In this document: piece by piece, positions 43,564 to 52,849 of the stretch
Layout of the letters: each line of letters starts with the position of its first letter
How positions within the stretch are numbered: the stretch's first letter is position 1
Assembly (NCBI GenBank): GCA_937894065.1
Contig: CALCST010000026.1
Coordinates: forward strand, 4,613 to 68,612
Length of the DNA stretch: 64,000 nucleotides
Direction of reading: 5' to 3'
Origin: an uncultured Parabacteroides sp.
GTDB taxonomy: Bacteria > Bacteroidota > Bacteroidia > Bacteroidales > Tannerellaceae
The notes under the pieces: generated by a model
Databases searched by the model: none
What the model was told of the DNA's origin: nothing
What the model saw: only the letters and a program-made list of their open reading frames with translations
Made by a program: the position numbers and the translations under genes

Positions 43564-45450
43564 ATGGAAACATTAAAGCACGAATGTGGTGTAGCCATGG
43601 TTCGATTGCTGAAACCGTTGGAGTATTATCATCAGAAGTATGGAACTTGGATGTATGGGTTGAACAAACTCTATCTCCTTATGGAAAAGCAGCACAACCG
43701 TGGACAGGAAGGAGCTGGACTTGCCAGTGTAAAATTAGAGTCTAAAGCCGGTGATGAGTATATGTTTCGTGAACGAGCTGTTGGAACAGGTGCGATAACA
43801 GAAATTTTCTCATCAGTCCATAATCATTATAAAGATTTTTCAAACGAAGAACTGAATGACCCTTATTTTGCCAAAAACAACTTACCCTTTGCCGGAGAAC
43901 TTTATATGGGGCATCTCCGATACAGTACAACCGGAAAATCCGGTATTTCTTATATCCATCCATTCCTACGCCGCAACAATTGGCGTGCTAAAAACCTTGC
44001 CTTATGCGGGAATTTTAATTTGACTAATGTTGATGAAGTTTTTCAGGAAATAACCGCAATAGGACAACATCCTAGAAAATATGCAGATACATATATAATG
44101 CTTGAACAGCTTGGCCACAGACTTGACCGTGAAGTTGAGAAGCTATATGTTCAATGCGAATCTGAAGGATTAAAAGGCACAGATATTACTAAAGCTATCG
44201 AAGATAGAATCGACCTATCGAATGTTCTCAAGCGCTGTACGCCTACATGGGACGGTGGTTTCGTAATCTGTGGTATTACGGGAAGTGGTGAAATGTTCAG
44301 CGTAAGAGACCCATGGGGTATAAGACCTGCCTTTTACTACATTGATGATGAAATAATTGTTCTTGCATCTGAAAGACCAGTCATACAAACTGTAATGAAT
44401 GTGCATTCATGGGATGTAAAAGAGCTGAACCGCGGAGAAGCTTTATTTGTAAATAAAAAAGGGCAGTGGCATACTTCGCAAATTGTAGAGCCAAAGGATA
44501 ACAAAGCTTGCTCGTTTGAAAGAATTTATTTCTCCAGAGGCAGTGATGTTGATATTTATCGTGAGAGAAAAACTCTCGGAGAAAATCTTGTTCCGGCTGT
44601 TCTCAAATCAATAGACAATGATTTGAATCATACTGTTTTTTCATTCATTCCAAACACTGCTGAAGTTGCATATTTTGGATTGAAAGAAGGTTTGGACTGC
44701 TATCTGAACAGTCTGAAAAAGGCATTGATTACAGACAGAAGCCACAAATTGTCTGAAGAAGAACTTGAGGATATTCTGGCAATGCGTGTGCGTACTGAAA
44801 AAGTTGCCATAAAAGATATTAAACTAAGGACATTCATTGCTGAGGGAAACAGTAGAAATGACTTGGCAGCGCACGTCTATGATATAACATATGGAAGCAT
44901 AAATGCTTTCGAAGACAATCTGGTGGTAATCGACGACAGTATCGTCCGCGGAACTACTCTGAAACAAAGTATAATCAGCATTCTTGACAGATTACATCCT
45001 AAAAAGATTGTAATTGTTTCATCATCACCACAGGTCCGTTATCCAGACTATTATGGTATTGATATGTCAAGTATGAGTGAATTTATTGCATTCAAAGCTG
45101 CGGTTGCTTTGCTAAAAGAAACAGGGAAAGAAGATATCCTTATAGAAGCTTATCAAAAAGCAAAGAAACTGCAGGCCGAAGGACGTGATTCTGAAGAAAA
45201 CTGTGTAAAGGCTGTATATGCACCTTTTAGCGATGAAGAAATTTCTGCAAAAATTGTTGAACTGCTAACACCCGCAGAAACTAGAGCTAAAGTGGAAATA
45301 GTTTACCAGACTTTAGAAGGCTTGCACAGTTCATGTCCAAACCATCCAGGAGACTGGTATTTCTCAGGAGATTATCCAACTCCGGGTGGAGTAAAACTTG
45401 TCAATAAAGCATTCATTTCCTATATGGAAAAAGAATATTGGACAAAATAA
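43564..45450 (+). CDS. purF: Amidophosphoribosyltransferase (PurF-like)
   Basis: The 628-residue protein starts METLKHECGVAM; Cys8 would be the N-terminal nucleophile of the class II glutaminase after a short propeptide is removed. RGQEGAG and GHLRYSTTG are glutaminase motifs. The phosphoribosyltransferase domain has the PRPP loop VVIDDSIVRGTT (about 459-470) and YGIDMSS. The enzyme makes 5-phosphoribosylamine in purine synthesis. It is about 130 residues longer than E. coli PurF (505), with extra sequence in both domains and at the C-terminus. It precedes carA by 79 bp, putting purine and pyrimidine glutamine-using enzymes side by side. Confidence 0.85.
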   Translation: METLKHECGVAMVRLLKPLEYYHQKYGTWMYGLNKLYLLMEKQHNRGQEGAGLASVKLESKAGDEYMFRERAVGTGAITEIFSSVHNHYKDFSNEELNDPYFAKNNLPFAGELYMGHLRYSTTGKSGISYIHPFLRRNNWRAKNLALCGNFNLTNVDEVFQEITAIGQHPRKYADTYIMLEQLGHRLDREVEKLYVQCESEGLKGTDITKAIEDRIDLSNVLKRCTPTWDGGFVICGITGSGEMFSVRDPWGIRPAFYYIDDEIIVLASERPVIQTVMNVHSWDVKELNRGEALFVNKKGQWHTSQIVEPKDNKACSFERIYFSRGSDVDIYRERKTLGENLVPAVLKSIDNDLNHTVFSFIPNTAEVAYFGLKEGLDCYLNSLKKALITDRSHKLSEEELEDILAMRVRTEKVAIKDIKLRTFIAEGNSRNDLAAHVYDITYGSINAFEDNLVVIDDSIVRGTTLKQSIISILDRLHPKKIVIVSSSPQVRYPDYYGIDMSSMSEFIAFKAAVALLKETGKEDILIEAYQKAKKLQAEGRDSEENCVKAVYAPFSDEEISAKIVELLTPAETRAKVEIVYQTLEGLHSSCPNHPGDWYFSGDYPTPGGVKLVNKAFISYMEKEYWTK

Positions 45451-45529
45451 CTTATAAAGGAAACAAGGCTTTATAGGCAAAACTAAAGATTAATAATATT
45501 TTGACAAATTCATAAACAAGAGATAATAT

Positions 45530-46624
45530 ATGCAAACAGACAAAATCGCTACGTTAATCCTTGATGATGGAACTAAATTCCAAGGTTTTTCATTCGGTTA
45601 TGAAAAGCCAGTTGCCGGAGAGGTTGTGTTTAATACAGCTATGACCGGTTACCCAGAAAGTTTAACTGATCCATCTTACGCAGGACAGCTAATGGTTCTA
45701 ACCTATCCTTTGGTAGGTAACTATGGTGTACCTCCACGTACTTTCCGTCCGGATGGTATATCTACATTTATGGAAAGTGAAAAGATTCATGCTGATGCTA
45801 TCATTATCAGTGACTACAGTCATGAATACAGCCATTGGAATGCTGAATGTAGTTTGGGTGATTGGTTGAAAGAAGAACATATTCCAGGCATCTATGGTAT
45901 TGACACCAGAGCTCTGACAAAGAAACTGCGTGAGCACGGTGTTATGATGGGACGAATTGTCATAGGTGACGAAGGTAACGATTTGCAGATGCCGGATTAC
46001 GGCCATGTAAATTATGTAGATATTGTTTCTTGTAAAGAAGTAATTACATATCAGCCTGAAAATGCAGAAGGAAAAACAACTAAGAAAGTTGTTTTGCTGG
46101 ACTGTGGTGTAAAGCATAACATTATCCGCAGCTTGCTGAAAAGAAATCTGACTGTTGTCCGTGTTCCATGGAATTATGATTTCACAAATATGGAATACGA
46201 TGGCTTGTTCATCAGCAATGGCCCTGGCGACCCTGACAACTGTGATGCGGCTGTACAGAACATTCGCAAAGCTTTAAATGGCGACAAGCCTATTTGTGGT
46301 ATTTGTATGGGTAACCAGTTATTGGCAAAAGCTGGTGGTGCTTCTATCTATAAATTGAAATATGGACACAGAAGTCACAACCAGCCGGTACGTATGGTTG
46401 GTACAGAAAAGTGCTTCATCACTTCTCAGAACCACGGTTACGCAGTTGACAATGACACTTTAGGAGCAGACTGGGAGCCATTGTTCGTAAACATGAATGA
46501 TGGAACTAACGAAGGTATTCGTCATAAGACAAAGCCATTCTTCTCATCTCAGTTCCACCCGGAAGCTTGCAGTGGTCCGACAGATACAGATTTCATCTTT
46601 GACAAATTCGCAGAAATGCTTTAA
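45530..46624 (+). CDS. carA: Carbamoyl-phosphate synthase small chain
   Basis: The 364-residue protein has the CarA N-terminal domain (1-150, GYPESLTDPSYAGQ) and a class I glutaminase with nucleophile Cys259 (ICGICMGN), His343 and Glu345 (FHPEA). It supplies ammonia to CarB for arginine and pyrimidine synthesis. It precedes carB by 24 bp. Confidence 0.97.
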   Translation: MQTDKIATLILDDGTKFQGFSFGYEKPVAGEVVFNTAMTGYPESLTDPSYAGQLMVLTYPLVGNYGVPPRTFRPDGISTFMESEKIHADAIIISDYSHEYSHWNAECSLGDWLKEEHIPGIYGIDTRALTKKLREHGVMMGRIVIGDEGNDLQMPDYGHVNYVDIVSCKEVITYQPENAEGKTTKKVVLLDCGVKHNIIRSLLKRNLTVVRVPWNYDFTNMEYDGLFISNGPGDPDNCDAAVQNIRKALNGDKPICGICMGNQLLAKAGGASIYKLKYGHRSHNQPVRMVGTEKCFITSQNHGYAVDNDTLGADWEPLFVNMNDGTNEGIRHKTKPFFSSQFHPEACSGPTDTDFIFDKFAEML

Positions 46625-46648
46625 TCCATTCTCTAAAAACAGACAGAT

Positions 46649-49600
46649 ATGACAATAAACAATGATATTAAGAAAGTCCTAATATTAGGTTCAGGTGCTT
46701 TGAAGATTGGAGAAGCCGGAGAGTTCGACTATTCTGGTTCTCAAGCTTTGAAAGCTATCAAGGAAGAAGGTATCGAAACAGTCCTTATCAATCCGAATAT
46801 TGCTACAGTGCAAACTTCTGAAGGAGTTGCCGATACTGTATATTTCCTTCCGGTCACTCCGTTCTTTGTTGAGAAAGTTATTGAAAAGGAACGTCCGGAC
46901 GGAATCCTGTTGGCATTTGGTGGACAGACTGCATTGAACTGTGGTGTTGCATTGTATCAGAGCGGTGTGTTGGAAAAATACCAAGTTAAAGTCCTTGGTA
47001 CACCGGTACAAGCTATTATGGACACTGAAGACCGTGAGTTGTTCGTAAAGAAACTGGATGAAATCAATGTCAAGACTATCAAGAGTGAAGCTGTAGATAA
47101 TATTGCAGATGCTCGCCGTGCTGCTGCAGAATTAGGTTATCCTGTAATTATCCGTGCAGCATATGCTTTGGGTGGTTTGGGTTCCGGTTTCTGCGACAAC
47201 GAAGAAGAACTTAATGTTTTGGCAGAAAAAGCATTCTCTTTCTCTCCACAGGTATTGGTTGAAAAGAGTTTGAAAGGCTGGAAAGAAGTTGAATATGAAG
47301 TAGTGAGAGACCGTTTCGACAACTGTATTACTGTATGTAATATGGAAAACTTCGACCCACTTGGTATTCACACTGGCGAAAGTATCGTAATTGCTCCTTC
47401 ACAGACACTTTCAAACACAGACTATCATAAATTGCGTGAACTTGCAATCCGCATTATCCGCCACATCGGTATTGTCGGTGAATGTAACGTGCAATATGCA
47501 TACGACCCAGAAAGCGAAGACTACCGAGTAATTGAAGTTAACGCCCGCTTGAGCCGTTCATCTGCATTAGCTTCAAAAGCTACAGGTTATCCATTGGCTT
47601 TTGTTGCTGCTAAATTAGGTTTGGGTTATGGTTTGTTTGATTTGAACAATTCCGTAACAAAAACAACAAGTGCTTTCTTTGAACCGGCATTGGACTATGT
47701 TGTATGTAAAATCCCACGCTGGGACTTGGGTAAATTCCAGGGCGTAGCCCGCGAGTTGGGCTCAAGCATGAAGTCTGTTGGTGAAGTAATGGCAATCGGA
47801 CGTACATTTGAAGAAGCTATTCAGAAAGGTTTGCGTATGATTGGACAGGGAATGCACGGATTCGTTGAAAATAAAGAATTAGTTATTCCTGATATTGACA
47901 AGGCATTGAATGAACCAACTGACAGACGTATTTTCGTTATCAGCAAAGCTTTCCGTGCTGGTTATACAATCGACCAGATTCATGACTTGACTAAGATTGA
48001 CAAATGGTTCCTACAGAAGCTATATAAAATTATATGTACAGCTAACGAATTGGAGGCTTGCAGCAAAATCAGTGAAATTCCTACAGAATTGATGCGTCGT
48101 GCTAAAGTTCAGGGATTCTCAGACTTCCAGATTGCCCGTGCAATTTACAAGGAAAACATGGAAGATACTGAAAAGGCACTGCTTCAGGTTCGTCAGGAAC
48201 GTAAGTACAGAGGCATTTTGCCAGTTGTAAAACAGATTGATACTCTTGCTGCTGAATATCCTGCTCAAACAAACTATTTGTATCTGACATATAGCGGAAC
48301 AGAAAATGATGTTACATATCTTGGCGACAAACGTTCAATTGTTGTTTTAGGTTCTGGTGCTTACCGTATTGGTAGCTCAGTAGAATTTGACTGGTGCGGT
48401 GTTCAGGCATTGAATACTATCCGTAAGGAAGGTTATCGCAGTGTAATGATAAACTACAACCCAGAAACAGTATCTACAGACTACGATATGTGCGACCGTC
48501 TGTATTTCGACGAATTGACATTCGAACGCGTAATGGATATTCTTGAACTTGAAAATCCTCACGGTGTTATTGTTTCTACAGGTGGTCAGATTCCTAACAA
48601 CCTGGCTATGCGTCTTGACGAACAGCGTGTAAATATCCTTGGTACGTCTGCCAAGAGCATTGACAACGCTGAAGACCGCGAAAAATTCTCTGCAATGCTT
48701 GACCGTATCGGAGTTGACCAGCCTCGCTGGAAAGAGCTTTCATCAATGGACGACATCAAAGCATTCGTTGATGAAGTTGGCTTCCCTGTTCTGGTTCGTC
48801 CAAGTTATGTGTTGAGTGGTGCTGCAATGAATGTTTGCTCAAATGATGAAGAGCTTGAAAGATTCCTTAAACTTGCAGCTAATGTTTCCAAGAAACACCC
48901 GGTTGTAGTAAGCCAGTTCATCGAACAGTGTAAAGAAATAGAGTTGGATGCTGTTGCCGACAAAGGTGAAATCATCATGTACGCCATAAGTGAGCATATT
49001 GAATTTGCAGGTGTTCACTCTGGTGATGCTACAATTCAGTTCCCAGCACAGAAACTATACGTTGAAACAGTAAGACGAATCAAACGTATCAGTAAGCAAA
49101 TTGCTAAAGAATTGAATATTTCAGGACCATTCAATATCCAGTATCTTGCAAAAGGAAATGAAATCAAGGTAATTGAATGTAACTTGCGTGCTTCACGTAG
49201 TTTCCCATTCGTAAGTAAGGTTTTGAAGATTAACTTTATCGAATTGGCAACACGCATCATGCTTGGATTGCCAGTTGAAAAACCTCATAAGAACGAATTC
49301 GATTTGGATTATGTAGGTATCAAGGCTTCACAGTTCTCATTCAACCGTTTGCAGAAAGCAGACCCAGTGTTGGGCGTGGATATGACATCTACCGGCGAAG
49401 TCGGCTGTATCGGTGATGACGTTTCTGAAGCAATCCTTAAGAGTATGCTTTCTGTTGGTTTGCGTATTCCTCAGAAAAATATCTTGCTTTCAACAGGTAC
49501 AGCTAAACAGAAAGTTGATATGCTTGATGCAGCCAAGATGTTGGCAAGCAAAGGATACAATTTGTTTGCCACAGGAGGAACACACCGCTTCCTACAGGAA

Positions 49601-49879
49601 AACGGAGTTCCAAGCACATTGGTATATTGGCCAAGCGAAACAGGCATGCAACCTCAGGCTTTGGATATGCTCCATGAAAAGAAAATCGATATGGTTGTAA
49701 ATATTCCACGCGATTTGTCTGTTGGAGAATTGGACAATGGTTACAGAATCCGCCGTGCTGCAACCGACTTGAATATTCCTCTGATAACAAATGCTCGCCT
49801 TGCAAGTGCATTCATAAAAGCATTCTGCACATTATCTGTTGATGATATACAGATTAAGAGCTGGCAAGAATATAAGTAA
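46649..49879 (+). CDS. carB: Carbamoyl-phosphate synthase large chain
   Basis: The 1076-residue protein has two homologous ATP-grasp halves (about 1-400 and 550-935), the oligomerisation segment between, and the C-terminal MGS-like allosteric domain (about 936-1076, with FATGGTHRFL). Motifs such as PSQTLSN and VNARLSRSSALASKATGYP support a standard enzyme. Length equals E. coli CarB (1073). A strong terminator ends the operon. Confidence 0.98.
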   Translation: MTINNDIKKVLILGSGALKIGEAGEFDYSGSQALKAIKEEGIETVLINPNIATVQTSEGVADTVYFLPVTPFFVEKVIEKERPDGILLAFGGQTALNCGVALYQSGVLEKYQVKVLGTPVQAIMDTEDRELFVKKLDEINVKTIKSEAVDNIADARRAAAELGYPVIIRAAYALGGLGSGFCDNEEELNVLAEKAFSFSPQVLVEKSLKGWKEVEYEVVRDRFDNCITVCNMENFDPLGIHTGESIVIAPSQTLSNTDYHKLRELAIRIIRHIGIVGECNVQYAYDPESEDYRVIEVNARLSRSSALASKATGYPLAFVAAKLGLGYGLFDLNNSVTKTTSAFFEPALDYVVCKIPRWDLGKFQGVARELGSSMKSVGEVMAIGRTFEEAIQKGLRMIGQGMHGFVENKELVIPDIDKALNEPTDRRIFVISKAFRAGYTIDQIHDLTKIDKWFLQKLYKIICTANELEACSKISEIPTELMRRAKVQGFSDFQIARAIYKENMEDTEKALLQVRQERKYRGILPVVKQIDTLAAEYPAQTNYLYLTYSGTENDVTYLGDKRSIVVLGSGAYRIGSSVEFDWCGVQALNTIRKEGYRSVMINYNPETVSTDYDMCDRLYFDELTFERVMDILELENPHGVIVSTGGQIPNNLAMRLDEQRVNILGTSAKSIDNAEDREKFSAMLDRIGVDQPRWKELSSMDDIKAFVDEVGFPVLVRPSYVLSGAAMNVCSNDEELERFLKLAANVSKKHPVVVSQFIEQCKEIELDAVADKGEIIMYAISEHIEFAGVHSGDATIQFPAQKLYVETVRRIKRISKQIAKELNISGPFNIQYLAKGNEIKVIECNLRASRSFPFVSKVLKINFIELATRIMLGLPVEKPHKNEFDLDYVGIKASQFSFNRLQKADPVLGVDMTSTGEVGCIGDDVSEAILKSMLSVGLRIPQKNILLSTGTAKQKVDMLDAAKMLASKGYNLFATGGTHRFLQENGVPSTLVYWPSETGMQPQALDMLHEKKIDMVVNIPRDLSVGELDNGYRIRRAATDLNIPLITNARLASAFIKAFCTLSVDDIQIKSWQEYK

Positions 49880-49917
49880 TTGAAGTTTTGCTAATTGCAA
49901 GACTTAAAAACTATGAT

Positions 49918-49970
49918 ATCCTGTGTTTACCGAAAGCAATGTTTGTTTTCGGTAAAACACAGGATTTTTT
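49918..49970 (+). terminator. Terminator of the purF-carAB cluster
   Basis: ATCCTGTGTTTACCGAAA (49918-49935) pairs with TTTCGGTAAAACACAGGAT (49947-49965) with one mismatch, followed by TTTTT. Confidence 0.9.
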
Positions 49971-50001
49971 ATTTTATCAGCCATACACGCCAAAGCATTT
50001 T

Positions 50002-50033
50002 TTTGATTTATGTCAGAAAAAATCTTATTTTTG
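50002..50033 (+). promoter_or_regulatory. Promoter of the Crp/Fnr regulator gene
   Basis: TTTG (50002-50005) and the exact -7 box TATTTTTG (50026-50033) are 20 bp apart; the start codon follows 31 bp later. Confidence 0.75.
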
Positions 50034-50064
50034 CATTAAGAAGAGAAAATAGAATAGTTAAGGT

Positions 50065-50643
50065 ATGGATTTAAGTAAGCACATTGCACAAAGAATTTCC
50101 GAGCTTTCATCACCGTTAAGCGAGGAATCATTGCAGAAAGTTGCCTCCATTTTAGTTAAGACTGAATTGAAAAAGAATTCGATGTATTTAAAAGAAGGAG
50201 AAGTAAGTAAGCACATAGGGTACGTTCATAAAGGAATGTTGCGTTTATATTATTACAAAAACAAACGTGACCTGACAGAGCATTTCGCCTGCGAAGGAAC
50301 AAACTTTTTCTGTATAGAAAGTTTTTTCAGACAGAAACCAACTCGACTTATGATTGAAGCACTGGAAAACAGTATTGTTTACGGTCTGCCATACGACGAG
50401 CTTATGGAACTGATAAAAGAGAATTATGAAATAGAGGTAATGTATCGTACAATGATTGAAAATTCACTGATTCTTTCACAGCAAAAAGCTGATATGCTAA
50501 GATTTGAATCAGCAAATGAAAGATACTGCCGCTTGCTTAAGGAGCATCCGGAAATTATCCAAAGAGCTCCGCTTTCACATATAGCATCATATCTTCTTAT
50601 GACACCGGAAACATTAAGCCGTGTCAGAGCAAGCCTACTTTAA
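50065..50643 (+). CDS. Crp/Fnr family transcriptional regulator
   Basis: The 192-residue protein has a cyclic-nucleotide-type beta-barrel (about 25-115), a dimer helix and a C-terminal helix-turn-helix with HIASYLLMTPETLSRVRA. The recognition helix has E-T-x-S-R, the same contact residues as E. coli FNR, which reads TTGAT-N4-ATCAA. The N-terminal iron-sulfur cysteines of FNR are absent, so the signal differs. Two FNR-type boxes lie immediately downstream in front of a predicted small RNA, a natural target. Length is normal for Bacteroidetes Crp relatives. Confidence 0.88.
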   Translation: MDLSKHIAQRISELSSPLSEESLQKVASILVKTELKKNSMYLKEGEVSKHIGYVHKGMLRLYYYKNKRDLTEHFACEGTNFFCIESFFRQKPTRLMIEALENSIVYGLPYDELMELIKENYEIEVMYRTMIENSLILSQQKADMLRFESANERYCRLLKEHPEIIQRAPLSHIASYLLMTPETLSRVRASLL

Positions 50644-50646
50644 ATT

Positions 50647-50660
50647 TTGACAAATATCAA
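50647..50660. promoter_or_regulatory. FNR-type box 1
   Basis: TTGACAAATATCAA differs from TTGAT-N4-ATCAA at one position. It lies 4 bp past the regulator stop codon, 37 bp upstream of box 2. Confidence 0.5.
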
Positions 50661-50683
50661 TAAACGTTGATACATTAGTAAAA

Positions 50684-50697
50684 TTGATATACATCAA
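50684..50697. promoter_or_regulatory. FNR-type box 2
   Basis: TTGATATACATCAA matches TTGAT-N4-ATCAA perfectly. Its centre is about 41-42 bp before the start predicted from the -7-like box TTACTTTG (50720-50727), the class II activation position of Crp/Fnr proteins. Confidence 0.65.
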
Positions 50698-50731
50698 ACG
50701 ACATTTGAAATAAAAGAATTTACTTTGCAGT

Positions 50732-50884
50732 CGAAAACAGAACTATGAAAAAGTATTATTAAAAAGTTATATTGTTTGAGACAATATATTTTTATAGGTG
50801 TTGGTAAAAAGGTAAAATGATTTAGGTTGTTTTTTATGATAACAAAGGACAATGATTACAAACTTTGTCCTTTGTTATTTTTTT
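50732..50884 (+). ncRNA. Predicted FNR-box-controlled small RNA
   Basis: The unit runs from the -7-like box at 50720-50727 to the terminator ATAACAAAGGACAA/TTGTCCTTTGTTAT (50839-50852/50865-50878) followed by T residues. The only start codon near the 5' end opens a five-codon frame (50745 on), so protein coding is unlikely. An internal palindrome ATATTGT/ACAATAT occurs near 50770-50790. The role is unknown; the layout recalls FNR-activated small RNAs, without sequence similarity being claimed. Confidence 0.55.
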
Positions 50885-50895
50885 ATGCCTAATCC

Positions 50896-50945
50896 TAAGT
50901 TTCGCAATCTAAACTTTAAGTGGAGAAGGAAACAAATTGACAAGA
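50896..50945. repeat. Intergenic element F (AAGTTTCGC family), partial
   Basis: TAAGTTTCGCAATCTAAACTT (50896 on, one arm of the palindrome) and AAATTGACAAG match the left half of elements B and C. The right arm is replaced by the hairpin at 50960-51047. Confidence 0.5.
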
Positions 50946-50959
50946 TAAAAGAACTGTTC

Positions 50960-51047
50960 AAAATATATCCGGCCCCACACATCCGTCGGGCCGTATTAAT
51001 TTCGAAATATATACGGCCCGGCGAAAGCGTGGGTTCGGATATATTTT
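50960..51047 (+). other. Long three-part hairpin before the NahK-like gene
   Basis: AAAATATATCCG pairs with CGGATATATTTT (50960-50971/51036-51047), CCCACAC with GCGTGGG (one mismatch), and GGGCCGTAT with ATACGGCCC (50988-50996/51011-51019). It ends about 60 bp before the start codon. It may be a terminator for an upstream transcript, an RNA leader, or another mobile palindrome; AAATATATACGGCCC is shared with 12546-12560. Confidence 0.6.
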
Positions 51048-51108
51048 ATTTTGCTCTGCGAACGCCTTTTATTATATTTGTGCATTATAAATCAAAAACA
51101 ATACCGTG

Positions 51109-52203
51109 ATGAAAACAAAACAAGAATTATTGAATATCCTTTCACATTTTGAATTGACAGAAAAGGTTGTTGATGCTGAACCTTTTGGCAACGGACATAT
51201 CAATGACACTCTGAAAGTCACAAACGAAAAAGGAGAAATCAAATATGTTTTGCAGCGTATCAATCATTTGATATTTACTAATGTTGAAATGCTTCAGAAC
51301 AATGTGCAAACTGTTACTACACATATCAGAAAGAAATTAGAAGCTAAAGGCGTTGATGATATTGACCGTAAAGTCCTTACTTTCATACCTTCAAAAGATG
51401 GTAAATCTTATTATTTTGACGGCGACAGCTATTGGAGAGTTTGTCTTTTCATTCCAAGAAGTGTAAGCTACGAAGAAGTTACTCCGGAATTATCATACGA
51501 AGCAGGAAAAGCTTTCGGTGAATTCCAGGCAATGCTAGCAGACCTTCCGGAAGGAGCACTAGGCGAAACTATTCCAAACTTCCATAATATGGAGTTCCGT
51601 CTTCAGCAATTCCGTGAAGCAATAGCTGAAAATAAGGCTGGACGATTGGATGAAGTAAAGGAGCTTGTTGATGAAATTGAAAAGCGCGCCGAAGCAATGT
51701 GCATTCAGGAACGCCTTTATCGTGAAGGAAAACTTAAGAAACGCACCAATCACTGCGATACTAAAGTCAACAATATATTATTCGACGCTGACGAGAAAAA
51801 AGTATTGTGCGTAATTGACCTTGATACTGTTATGCCAGGTTTCGTTTTGTCAGACATTGGAGATTTTATAAGAACTGCCGGGAATACTGGTGCAGAAGAT
51901 GACAAGAACCTTGATAATGTAGGATTGAATATGCCTATTTTTGAAGCATACACAAAAGGATATATGGAAACAGCGAAAGCATTCCTTACTCCTGAAGAAA
52001 TCAAGTTATTGCCTTATGGCGGACGACTTCTGACTTATATGCAAACTGTTCGCTTCCTTACTGATTATATCAACGGTGATACTTATTATAAAATCCATTA
52101 CCCGGAACATAATCTGGTAAGAACACGCGCTCAGTTCAAACATTTACAGAGTTTGGAAGAAAATGCTGCGGCAATGGATGAATTCATGAAACAGTGGCTA
52201 TAA
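51109..52203 (+). CDS. nahK: N-acetylhexosamine 1-kinase-like phosphotransferase
   Basis: The 364-residue protein belongs to the aminoglycoside phosphotransferase fold. It has GNGHINDT at 27-34, the NahK-type nucleotide loop, a catalytic loop NHCDTKVNN with Asp217 and Asn222, and the metal-binding DLD at 237-239. NahK in bifidobacteria phosphorylates GlcNAc and GalNAc at C1 for the lacto-N-biose pathway; Bacteroides homologues probably do the same, but some act on other sugars. The ATG at 51109 is chosen over a GTG three bases earlier. Superoxide dismutase follows after 60 bp. Confidence 0.82.
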   Translation: MKTKQELLNILSHFELTEKVVDAEPFGNGHINDTLKVTNEKGEIKYVLQRINHLIFTNVEMLQNNVQTVTTHIRKKLEAKGVDDIDRKVLTFIPSKDGKSYYFDGDSYWRVCLFIPRSVSYEEVTPELSYEAGKAFGEFQAMLADLPEGALGETIPNFHNMEFRLQQFREAIAENKAGRLDEVKELVDEIEKRAEAMCIQERLYREGKLKKRTNHCDTKVNNILFDADEKKVLCVIDLDTVMPGFVLSDIGDFIRTAGNTGAEDDKNLDNVGLNMPIFEAYTKGYMETAKAFLTPEEIKLLPYGGRLLTYMQTVRFLTDYINGDTYYKIHYPEHNLVRTRAQFKHLQSLEENAAAMDEFMKQWL

Positions 52204-52263
52204 CTCCACAAGTTATAGCACGTGCAAAACTTTAGTTATTAACTATCTAAAATCATTACTAGT

Positions 52264-52845
52264 ATGAAGCACGAACTTATAAAGCTTCCTTATGAAGCTA
52301 ACGCTCTTGAGCCTGTCATTTCTCAAAAGACAATTGAGTTTCATCACGGGAAGCATCTCCAGGCTTATGTAAACAATCTGAATAATCTGATTGCTGGAAC
52401 TAAATATGAGAATATGAGCCTTGAAGATATTGTAAAAGATTCAGAAGGCGGTATTTTCAACAATGCGGGACAAATTCTGAATCATAATATGTATTTCCAG
52501 CAATTCTCGCCGGACGCAAACGGCAGACCTGACGAAATCCTGTTGGAAGCTATTCAGGCAGAATGGCAAACATTTGAAAACTTCCAGAAAGAATTCAATG
52601 CTGCAGCTGCAAGTCTGTTTGGTTCCGGTTGGGTGTGGCTCGCTGCTGATAAAGACAAAAAACTGAGTATACAGAAAGAAAGCAATGCAGGAAATCCTTT
52701 GACTAAAGGATTACAGCCAATCCTCTGTTTCGATGTTTGGGAACATGCATATTATCTCGACTACCAGAACAGACGAGCTGACCATATTGCTGCTCTTTGG
52801 AATATTATTGACTGGAATGTAATAGAAGAAAGATACAGAAGCTAA
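52264..52845 (+). CDS. sodB: Superoxide dismutase (Fe/Mn type)
   Basis: The 193-residue protein aligns along its whole length with E. coli SodB, with metal ligands His27, His74, Asp157 and His161 (DVWEHAYYLDY) at the same numbers. It removes superoxide in the cytoplasm. Bacteroides enzymes of this type can use iron or manganese. It ends 4 bp from the convergent LytTR regulator gene, leaving no room for a separate terminator. Confidence 0.97.
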   Translation: MKHELIKLPYEANALEPVISQKTIEFHHGKHLQAYVNNLNNLIAGTKYENMSLEDIVKDSEGGIFNNAGQILNHNMYFQQFSPDANGRPDEILLEAIQAEWQTFENFQKEFNAAAASLFGSGWVWLAADKDKKLSIQKESNAGNPLTKGLQPILCFDVWEHAYYLDYQNRRADHIAALWNIIDWNVIEERYRS

Positions 52846-52849
52846 TAAT

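Noticed and set aside
50852..51109. An 85-codon frame before the NahK-like gene.
   Set aside because: It overlaps a terminator, a repeat element and a long hairpin.
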